Shown here piece after piece: positions 1-5,155 of a stretch of DNA of 5,306 bases. Within the stretch, counting starts at the first letter, position 1; each line of letters begins with the position of its first letter. A model generated the notes under the pieces. The model searched no databases and was not told the DNA's origin. It worked only from the letters and a program-made list of their open reading frames with translations. The position numbers and the translations under genes are program-made. The stretch is from assembly GCA_937893815.1 (NCBI GenBank), contig CALCSH010000311.1, forward strand, positions 1-5,306, written 5' to 3'. Source of the DNA: an uncultured Anaerolineae bacterium. Its GTDB lineage: Bacteria > Chloroflexota > Anaerolineae > Anaerolineales > UBA11858.

Positions 1-73
1 GAGTCAAAGATGCAAAGATTCAAAGACCAAAAATTTTCTTTGCGGCTTCGTATCCTTGCGCCGTTGCGTTAAG
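1..73. repeat. CGCAAAG/CTTTGCG-type palindromic intergenic repeat, copy 1 (left part probably outside the window)
   Basis: CAAAGA occurs at 5-10, 13-18 and 21-26 with an exact period of 8. After a short AT centre the complementary unit TCTTTG follows at 37-42, so 21-42 can fold as a hairpin. The right arm continues as degenerate TTGCG units (54-71). The right arm CCTTGCGCCGTTGCGTTAA (54-72) matches the right arm of the copy at 3709-3789 except for one indel and one mismatch. The matching left end (AACGCAAGG) is not seen here and probably lies upstream of base 1. It sits directly upstream of the AOR ribosome-binding site. Confidence 0.7.
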
Positions 74-98
74 TCTTGCCCACAATATTGGAGAAAAT

Positions 99-1973
99 AT
101 GCAGCCCATCCTCAAACTTGATCTGACCACCGGCACGCAAGAAATCTATTCCATCCCTGCCGAATGGGAGCGCGATTATATCGGTGGCTCGGCGCTGGCG
201 GCGCGACTGCTCTATGATGAACTGCATCCCGGGGTAGCTGCACTTTCTCCTGAAGCACCGTTGCTCTTTATCACTGGCCCGCTGACGGGGACGGCTGGCC
301 CCGCCGTGGGGCGTTTTGTGGTGTGCGGACGTTCCCCAGCTACCGGGTTGTGGACCGAATCGCATTGTGGTGGATTTTGGGGGACAGAATTGCGTAAGGC
401 AGGTTATGATGGTTTATGGATCACCGGGAAGGCGCAGGAGCCAGCTTATCTTTGGATCCATGACGACCAAATCGAAGTACGGGATGCGGCTCACCTGTGG
501 GGGATGGAAACCGCCACGGCCCAGGCGACGCTCATCCAGGCTTTGGGGAGTAAACCCAAACCGCGCGTGGCGGTCATCGGCCCGGCGGGCGAATCCCAAA
601 TCCCCTTCGCACTGATTCTTGCCGATCATGGCCGCGTCGCCGGGCGGACCGGCATGGGTGCGGTGATGGGTTCCAAAAATCTCAAAGCGGTGGCTGTGTG
701 TGGCAGTTCCAAAATTCCCATCGTTGCCCAAAATTTCCCAGAACTGCGCTCGGCGGCTAACCGCGATCTGAAAGACGACAACTTTACCAGTGCCGCCCAC
801 GAACTGGGTACTGCCGCGGTGGCCGATTATGCCGACTATCTCGGTGAAATGCCCAAAAAATATTTTCAAGCTGGCACATTCGACGGCGTTGCTAAAGTTA
901 GCGGCTCGACGATGGCGGAGACGATACTCACCGGTACAAGCGCCTGCCATGCTTGCGTTATTGCCTGCGGGCGCGTGGTGGCACTGCCAGAGACCTTTGG
1001 GGTCTTAGTGACGTCGTCAAAGTTTTTGGAAATGCCTGACAAAGACCCCAAAGGTCTACCGCGCGAACAAAAAGGCCCGGAGTATGAAACCATTGTCGGT
1101 TTTGGCCCCAACTTGCTAATTGACGATCTGCCTTTTATCGTTCGCATGGGTGAGTTGTGTGACCGCTACGGCATGGACGTGATCACCCTCAGCGGCACGC
1201 TGGGGTTGGCCTTCACGCTCTACGAGCAGGGCATCATCAACCCCGAAGACACCGGTGGTCTGGAACTGAATTGGGGCGATACGCAGATTGTCGAAACGCT
1301 GGTGCATCAAACTGCCCGCCGAGAGGGGTTTGGCGCTGCGCTGGCCGAAGGCTCGCGCGCTTTGGGGCGGCGGTTTGGCGCCGAAAATCAGGCTGTGCAG
1401 GTCAACGGCCTGGAACTGGCTTACCACGACCCGCGCGGCGCATCGGGAATGGCGCTGGTATACGCCACCTCGCCGCGTGGCGCTTGCCATAACCAGTCGG
1501 ACTATTTCTTGCCCGATATCTTCGGCCAGGATGAACCCTCCCTGGGTTTGGAATATTTTGGACGCCACGCCGGGGCTGAGAAATCTGCTAATGTTGCCAT
1601 TCACCAAAACTGGCGCACGGTTTTCAATGCTCTGGTGATGTGCATCTTTGCCAACGTCCCACCGGAAGATATTTTGGATTTATTAAATGCAGCTACCGGG
1701 GATTCTCGCACTCTTGAGGAATTGCTACGTGTTGGCGAACGTGCCTGGAACCTCAAGCGGTTGGTCAACCGCCGCCTGGGGTTGGTCGGTGCGCACGATA
1801 TTTTGCCTGCCCCCCTGCGGATTCCCTACGCAGAAGGCGGCGCGGCGGGTTACGAGATTCCCTTCGAAGCCATGCTGCAAGCCTACTACCACGCCCGCGG
1901 CTGGGATTCTGAAACCGGGATGCCGACGCGAGAAAAGCTGGATGAGTTGGGAATTGGGAAATTGGGTGATTAG
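99..1973 (+). CDS. Aldehyde:ferredoxin oxidoreductase (AOR) family tungsten/molybdenum-pterin enzyme
   Basis: Complete 624-residue protein. Enzymes of this family oxidise aldehydes to carboxylic acids in the cytoplasm and pass electrons to ferredoxin through one [4Fe-4S] cluster beside a bis-pterin tungsten (sometimes molybdenum) site. The N-terminal domain begins with the family pattern LKLDLTTG (5-12) and YIGGSALAARLL (27-38), followed by GPLTG (60-64), GGFWGTELRKAGYDG (91-105) and GRTGMGAVMGSKNLKAV (182-198). The cluster ligands are visible as CX2CX3C (C283, C286, C290), with a distant fourth cysteine, C515, in FNALVMC. GPEYET (326-331) and YHDPRG (442-447) carry the Glu and His (H443) that correspond to E313 and H448 of Pyrococcus furiosus AOR. 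The start is supported by GGAG at 90-93, five bases before ATG. The substrate cannot be told from sequence, and W versus Mo is inferred from the family. No electron-transfer subunit gene is adjacent in the window. The stretch between C290 and GPEYET looks long. The final residues lie in repetitive DNA. Confidence 0.95.
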   Translation: MQPILKLDLTTGTQEIYSIPAEWERDYIGGSALAARLLYDELHPGVAALSPEAPLLFITGPLTGTAGPAVGRFVVCGRSPATGLWTESHCGGFWGTELRKAGYDGLWITGKAQEPAYLWIHDDQIEVRDAAHLWGMETATAQATLIQALGSKPKPRVAVIGPAGESQIPFALILADHGRVAGRTGMGAVMGSKNLKAVAVCGSSKIPIVAQNFPELRSAANRDLKDDNFTSAAHELGTAAVADYADYLGEMPKKYFQAGTFDGVAKVSGSTMAETILTGTSACHACVIACGRVVALPETFGVLVTSSKFLEMPDKDPKGLPREQKGPEYETIVGFGPNLLIDDLPFIVRMGELCDRYGMDVITLSGTLGLAFTLYEQGIINPEDTGGLELNWGDTQIVETLVHQTARREGFGAALAEGSRALGRRFGAENQAVQVNGLELAYHDPRGASGMALVYATSPRGACHNQSDYFLPDIFGQDEPSLGLEYFGRHAGAEKSANVAIHQNWRTVFNALVMCIFANVPPEDILDLLNAATGDSRTLEELLRVGERAWNLKRLVNRRLGLVGAHDILPAPLRIPYAEGGAAGYEIPFEAMLQAYYHARGWDSETGMPTREKLDELGIGKLGD

Positions 1974-2046
1974 TTACTCAGGAATCAGGTAATTAGGGGA
2001 TAGATGTTGCCGAATTCCTAATCCCTGATTACCTAAGCAACTGATT
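1947..2046. repeat. Imperfect palindrome with adjoining TTGGG tandem units, overlapping the end of the AOR gene
   Basis: TTGGG occurs at 1947-1951, 1954-1958 and 1962-1966, giving periods of 7 and 8. Next comes an inverted repeat of about 30 bases per arm: 1968-1997 on the left and 2017-2046 on the right, with a loop of about 19 bases. The arms share blocks such as AATCAGG and ATTAGG, broken by a few mismatches and two single-base bulges. The AOR stop codon (1971-1973) lies in the left arm, and the last AOR codons lie in the TTGGG units. A T-rich stretch (2045-2054) follows the right arm, so terminator activity is possible but the stem is AT-rich. The sequence family differs from the CGCAAAG repeats elsewhere in the window. 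Confidence 0.75.
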
Positions 2047-2080
2047 TATTTTTCTGAATGAAATATTGGAGTACAAAGAC

Positions 2081-3703
2081 ATGAAATACGTAACCGTAAA
2101 AGAAATGATCGCCATCGAAAAAGAGTCGGACGCCGCCGGGCACACCTACCCAGAAATGATGGAACATGCCGGGCGCGGGCTGGCGGAAATTTTACACGAA
2201 GAATTTGACGAATATGACGACAATACTGCTCTGGGGTTGGTGGGGGCGGGCAACAATGGCGGCGACACCCTGGTCGCTTTTTGCTATTTGCAAGAATGGG
2301 GCTGGCAAACCACGGCCTTTATCGTGCGTCCGCGCCCGGCCAGCGATCCGCTGCTGGCGCGTGCTCAGGCTGCCGGAGTCGAGATTTTGGATATCGAATC
2401 AGATGTCAAGTTCAAACAACTTGAAACCGCTTTGGCACAGCATGATGTTTTATTCGATGGTGTCTTGGGCACCGGTATCCAACTACCTTTGCGCGGGGCG
2501 ATTGCCAAGGTCCTCGATTATGTTCAAGCGGAACTGTTAGCGATGGACGACCCGCCGATGGTGGTCGCCGTGGATTGCCCTTCAGGAGTCGATTGCGATA
2601 GCGGGCAGGCCGCGTCTGAATGCATCCCGGCTGATCTTACCGTGACGATGGCGGCCGTCAAGCGCGGCTTGCTGAAATTGCCCGCATACGACCTGTTGGG
2701 CGACCTGGTCGGCGTCAGTATTGGCCTGCCGGAAGGGTTGAAGGCGCAGTCCGCAGTTCGCCGCGAAGTGATTACTGCCGGATGGGTTAGCGAGCAGTTT
2801 CCAGAGCGTCCATCAGACGCTCATAAAGGCACTTTTGGCACGGCGTTAGTTGTGGCGGGTTCAATGGAATTCAGCGGCGCGCTGGCGTTGGCGGGCGAAG
2901 CTGCCTATCGCATCGGTGCCGGCCTGGTCACACTGGGGGCATCGGCTTCGCTGCACTCGGCACTGGCTGGGCGTCTGCCCGAAGCGACCTGGCTGCTGCT
3001 TCCCCATGAGAAAGGTGCTATCGCCGCCGCCGCTGCAGATGTTGTGCGCGAAAATATCGAACGTGTTACTGCCCTGCTGCTCGGTCCCGGGTTTGGTATG
3101 GCCGAATCCACCGGCGAGTTTCTCAAGCGCCTTTTCGGGAATCATATAAACAAGAAAAGTGGCAGCCTGGGCTTCATTAAAATACCTGAAACCGAGGCGC
3201 AGAAAGAAGCATTCGCACTCCCACCTTTGGTGATCGACGCCGACGGACTCAAACTGCTGGCGAAGCTCCCCGATTGGGCCGCTCTACTCCCCAAATCTGC
3301 GGTGCTCACTCCTCATCCCGGCGAAATGGCCGCACTGACGGGTCTCGAAACCGCCGAAATCCAGACCGACCGTTTGGGGATTGCCGAGCGCTTCGCCGCC
3401 GAGTGGGGACATGTTGTTGTGCTCAAAGGCGCATTCACGGTAATTGCTGCCCCCGATGGCCGCACAATGATTGTGCCGGTGGCCTCTTCCGCCCTGGCGC
3501 GCGCTGGCTCTGGCGATGTGCTCGCCGGTCTGATCACTGGATTACGCGCGCAGGGGCTGGAAGCTTTCGAAGCCGCCGCCGCCGGAGCCTGGATTCACGC
3601 TCAGGCAGGGCTGATGGCTGCCGAGATGCAGGGGAACACGGCCACTGTTCTGGCAGGCGATTTGCTAAATGCATTGCCTGGTGTGCTGGAACAATTGTTA
3701 TAG
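2081..3703 (+). CDS. nnr: Bifunctional NAD(P)H-hydrate epimerase / ADP-dependent NAD(P)H-hydrate dehydratase
   Basis: 540-residue metabolite-repair enzyme, about the length of E. coli YjeF/Nnr. The N-terminal YjeF_N domain (about 1-230) interconverts R and S forms of hydrated NAD(P)H. It shows VTVKEMIAIEKESDAAG (4-20), GAGNNGGD (55-62) and VDCPSGVD (164-171). The C-terminal ribokinase-like dehydratase domain (about 240-540) uses ADP to restore NAD(P)H. It shows HKGTFGTALVVAGS (248-261), LGPGFG (334-339), VIDADGLKLL (384-393), LTPHPGEM (409-416), VLKG (447-450) and GSGDVLAG (476-483), where D479 is the expected catalytic aspartate. About 20-25 residues at roughly 353-380 (Asn/Lys/Ser-rich) look like an insertion before the DADGL motif. 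I chose ATG 2081 because GGAG at 2068-2071 sits nine bases upstream and the protein then starts at the conserved MKYVTVKEM. A TTG at 2066 would overlap that site. The gene lies 107 bases after the AOR gene and 120 before moaC, so co-transcription is uncertain. It is often found near unrelated genes. Confidence 0.95.
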   Translation: MKYVTVKEMIAIEKESDAAGHTYPEMMEHAGRGLAEILHEEFDEYDDNTALGLVGAGNNGGDTLVAFCYLQEWGWQTTAFIVRPRPASDPLLARAQAAGVEILDIESDVKFKQLETALAQHDVLFDGVLGTGIQLPLRGAIAKVLDYVQAELLAMDDPPMVVAVDCPSGVDCDSGQAASECIPADLTVTMAAVKRGLLKLPAYDLLGDLVGVSIGLPEGLKAQSAVRREVITAGWVSEQFPERPSDAHKGTFGTALVVAGSMEFSGALALAGEAAYRIGAGLVTLGASASLHSALAGRLPEATWLLLPHEKGAIAAAAADVVRENIERVTALLLGPGFGMAESTGEFLKRLFGNHINKKSGSLGFIKIPETEAQKEAFALPPLVIDADGLKLLAKLPDWAALLPKSAVLTPHPGEMAALTGLETAEIQTDRLGIAERFAAEWGHVVVLKGAFTVIAAPDGRTMIVPVASSALARAGSGDVLAGLITGLRAQGLEAFEAAAAGAWIHAQAGLMAAEMQGNTATVLAGDLLNALPGVLEQLL

Positions 3704-3708
3704 GTTCT

Positions 3709-3798
3709 AACGCAAGGCCGCCAAGAGGCAGAGTCGCAAAGATTTTTGAAAATTCTCCTTGCCACTTTCAACCTTTGCGCCCTTGCGTTAAATTTTTT
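3709..3798. repeat. CGCAAAG/CTTTGCG-type palindromic intergenic repeat, copy 2, with T run
   Basis: AACGCAAGG (3709-3717) and CCTTGCGTT (3781-3789) are perfect 9-base inverted ends. The pairing continues inward with gaps (CGC 3719-3721 with GCG 3777-3779, AAG 3723-3725 with CTT 3773-3775). A GCAAAG unit lies inside at about 3736-3741. The right arm is nearly the same as that of copy 1 at 54-72. TTTTTT (3793-3798) follows closely, so the element might act as an intrinsic terminator for the upstream nnr transcript, although the inner loop is long. It fills almost the whole space between nnr and the moaC promoter. Confidence 0.75.
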
Positions 3799-3810
3799 GT
3801 TCGTTTCGAG

Positions 3811-3816
3811 TATAAT
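3811..3816 (+). promoter_or_regulatory. Sigma-70-type -10 box (TATAAT) for moaC, probably giving a leaderless mRNA
   Basis: A perfect TATAAT lies seven bases before the moaC ATG at 3824. With normal -10 geometry the transcript would start at about 3823-3824, at or next to the A of the start codon. The 3817-3823 spacer contains no ribosome-binding sequence. The -35 region is poor: TTAAAT at 3788-3793 gives a 17-base spacer but matches TTGACA weakly. The position immediately after an intergenic repeat supports a separate start for the moaCDE unit. The sequence match is direct; the leaderless mode is inferred. Confidence 0.65.
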
Positions 3817-3823
3817 TCAGACT

Positions 3824-4306
3824 ATGTCTATCCAAAAATTATCCCATCTCGATGAAAGCGGCCGTGCCCGCATGGTGGATGTTGGTGACAAACCCGTCAC
3901 CGCGCGTGTCGCCATTGCCAAAGGCGAAGTCATCATGCGTCCGGAAACGCTGGAATTGATCCAGGCAGGCGCGCTAAAAAAAGGGGATGTGCTCAGTGTG
4001 GCTGAATTGGCCGGGGTGATGGCCGCCAAGAAAACATCCGATCTGATTCCCTTATGCCACCCGCTGGCACTCAATCAGGTGCTGGTTGTGATACAACCAC
4101 GGCCCGACCTACCCGGCGTAGAGATTACCGCCACGGCGCGTACTTCCGGGAAAACCGGCGTGGAGATGGAAGCCCTGACGGCCGTTTCTGTGGCAGCGTT
4201 AACGGTCTACGATATGGCCAAAGCTGTCGAGAAAAGCATGCAAATTACCCGAATCCGTCTGGTTGAAAAATACGGCGGGCAAAGTGGTGATATCATCAAT
4301 GAATGA
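3824..4306 (+). CDS. moaC: Cyclic pyranopterin monophosphate synthase MoaC
   Basis: 160 residues, the usual MoaC length. With MoaA it carries out the first step of molybdenum cofactor synthesis: it converts 3',8-cyclo-7,8-dihydro-GTP into cyclic pyranopterin monophosphate. MoaC acts as a cytoplasmic hexamer. The motifs LSHLDESGRARMVDV (6-20), AAKKTSDLIPLCHPL (67-81), GVEMEALTAVSVAALTVYDM (112-131) and MAKAVEK (131-137) are all present. The residues corresponding to E. coli K51, H77, E112, D128 and K131 appear intact as K53, H79, E114, D130 and K133, a constant offset of two. The start at 3824 gives the standard N-terminus. A longer in-frame start at 3746 would add 26 hydrophobic residues translated from the repeat and from the promoter box, and is rejected. 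There is no Shine-Dalgarno sequence; TATAAT at 3811-3816 suggests a leaderless transcript. The 3' end overlaps moaD by 8 bases. The partner gene moaA is not in the window. Confidence 0.97.
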   Translation: MSIQKLSHLDESGRARMVDVGDKPVTARVAIAKGEVIMRPETLELIQAGALKKGDVLSVAELAGVMAAKKTSDLIPLCHPLALNQVLVVIQPRPDLPGVEITATARTSGKTGVEMEALTAVSVAALTVYDMAKAVEKSMQITRIRLVEKYGGQSGDIINE

Positions 4307-4547
4307 AATAACTATCCTGTTTTTTGCCACGATGCGTGATCACACCGGCGAGCGCAAAATCTCAATCACTGTGCCGGAGAATACCCAGGTTAGCAGCCTC
4401 AAAGCAATTTTGGCCGAGCGCTATCCTCAGGCGGTTGCTGCTCTGGATGCCACCCTGGTTTCGATCAACCGCGATTACGCCTTCGATGAAGATCTAATTC
4501 CCGCTGGGGCCGAAGTCGCCATGTTCCCGCACGTCAGCGGGGGGTAA
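4299..4547 (+). CDS. moaD: Molybdopterin synthase small subunit MoaD
   Basis: 82-residue ubiquitin-like sulfur carrier, matching the usual size of about 81. In its thiocarboxylated form the C-terminus donates sulfur to cyclic pyranopterin monophosphate inside the MoaD-MoaE heterotetramer. The N-terminal strand EITILFFATMRDHTGE (3-18), the central VSINRDYA and the end EVAMFPHVSGG are typical. The required Gly-Gly terminus is present. The start at ATG 4299 overlaps the last 8 bases of moaC and has a GGTGA Shine-Dalgarno-like sequence at about 4286-4290. A TTG at 4263 would add 12 residues not typical of the family, wholly inside moaC, and is rejected. The overlap implies translational coupling with moaC. 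Thiocarboxylation needs a MoeB/MoaZ-type adenylyltransferase, which is not encoded here. Confidence 0.95.
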   Translation: MNEITILFFATMRDHTGERKISITVPENTQVSSLKAILAERYPQAVAALDATLVSINRDYAFDEDLIPAGAEVAMFPHVSGG

Positions 4548-4549
4548 TC

Positions 4550-5014
4550 ATGACTGAATTCCCAACGATATTTTCGATTACGGAAGATGAACTTGATCTG
4601 GATGCGCTGCTGGCGCAGATCACACTGCCTTCAACCGGGGCGGCCTGCTTCTTCACCGGGATGGTGAGAGGCACGACCCGCCGCGATGGTTTGCCCCCGG
4701 AGACGGAATACCTCGAATATGAGGCCTACATCCCGATGGCAGAGGCAAAAATGAAGCAAATCGCCGATGAGATTCGCCAACGCTGGCCAGTGGTAGAGGG
4801 GATTGCGATCGTACAGCGTATCGGACGTTTGTACCCAATGACTCCAACTGTGCTGATTGCCTGCTCCGCTGCGCATCGCGATACTGGGGTCTTCGATGCC
4901 GCGCGCTATGGCATTGACCGTCTCAAAGAAATTGTTCCCGTCTGGAAGAAGGAAGTCGGCAGCGATGGTGAAACCTGGATCGAAGGTGGGTACATACCTC
5001 AGCCCGGGGAGTAG
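4550..5014 (+). CDS. moaE: Molybdopterin synthase catalytic (large) subunit MoaE
   Basis: 154 residues, close to E. coli MoaE (150). It binds cyclic pyranopterin monophosphate and inserts two sulfurs delivered by MoaD to form the molybdopterin dithiolene. Visible motifs are FFTGMVRGTTRRDG (34-47, R40 matching E. coli R39), LEYEAYIPMAEAKM (55-68), RIGRLYP (90-96), SAAHRDTGVFDAARYGID (106-123, H109 and R110) and LKEIVPVWKKE (125-135). K126 and K133 correspond to E. coli K119 and K126, so the active site looks complete. Two small differences stand out. Residue 89 is Gln where the HRIG motif usually has His, and the HR-to-K119 spacing is one residue longer than in E. coli. The start is supported by a G-rich Shine-Dalgarno at 4539-4544, formed by the last two moaD glycine codons. 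Only two bases separate the moaD stop from the moaE start. Confidence 0.96.
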   Translation: MTEFPTIFSITEDELDLDALLAQITLPSTGAACFFTGMVRGTTRRDGLPPETEYLEYEAYIPMAEAKMKQIADEIRQRWPVVEGIAIVQRIGRLYPMTPTVLIACSAAHRDTGVFDAARYGIDRLKEIVPVWKKEVGSDGETWIEGGYIPQPGE

Positions 5015-5045
5015 CCAAACGCCAGTCCTGCCAGGTTTTTGTTAG

Positions 5046-5083
5046 TCACCCACTCGGAGCGAGTCCGATCAGAGTTCGGGTGA
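5046..5083. repeat. Hairpin downstream of moaE
   Basis: TCACCCACTC (5046-5055) pairs with GAGT (5072-5075) and GGGTGA (5078-5083), giving ten base pairs with a two-base bulge and a 16-base loop. A competing small hairpin, ACTCG/CGAGT (5052-5056 with 5060-5064), lies inside it. No T run follows at once, so it is not a classical intrinsic terminator. The GGGTGAGGGGG tract at its right edge resembles dispersed G-rich repeats that I recall from many genomes, but I cannot test that here. Confidence 0.45.
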
Positions 5084-5136
5084 GGGGGTATGATCAACCC
5101 CGAGTCAACACTGCGGCGCGACCAGTTCCCACATCA

Positions 5137-5155
5137 GGGGTTTTAATTTTTATTA
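5137..5155 (+). terminator. Possible weak terminator after the moaCDE unit
   Basis: GGGGTT (5137-5142) can pair with AACCCC (5096-5101), and a T-rich tract (TTTTAATTTTTATTATT) starts at 5141. The 35-base loop and six-base stem make this a weak candidate. It is the best termination-like signal seen downstream of moaE. Confidence 0.2.

Noticed and set aside
1..90. CRISPR-like array, suggested by regularly spaced CAAAGA units
   Set aside because: The units are only 6-8 bases with no spacers, and are palindromic repeat substructure. No cas genes are present.
414..950. Minus-strand open frame of 178 codons inside the AOR gene
   Set aside because: It lies wholly antisense to a clearly conserved gene and has no recognisable motif or start signal.
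2066..2080. TTG start for Nnr five codons upstream
   Set aside because: The TTG overlaps the GGAG ribosome-binding site that serves ATG 2081, and family N-termini match the ATG start.
3746..3823. N-terminal extension of MoaC from ATG 3746
   Set aside because: The added 26 residues would be translated from the intergenic repeat, its T run and the TATAAT box. Standard MoaC begins at the ATG at 3824.
3704..3823. Molybdenum cofactor riboswitch upstream of moaC
   Set aside because: The gap is filled by the palindromic repeat and the -10 box abuts the start codon, which leaves no room for a leader RNA.
3274..3855. Plus-strand open frame of 193 codons overlapping the nnr end and moaC start
   Set aside because: It is an Arg-rich shadow frame of the nnr 3' end running through the intergenic repeat, and has no domain features.
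4263..4298. TTG start for MoaD inside moaC
   Set aside because: It would add residues not found in MoaD, and the ATG at 4299 gives the normal length with a usable Shine-Dalgarno sequence.
4971..5038. Distant inverted repeat AAACCTGG/CCAGGTTT spanning the moaE end
   Set aside because: It is eight bases with a 52-base loop and the left arm is inside conserved MoaE codons, so it is likely chance.
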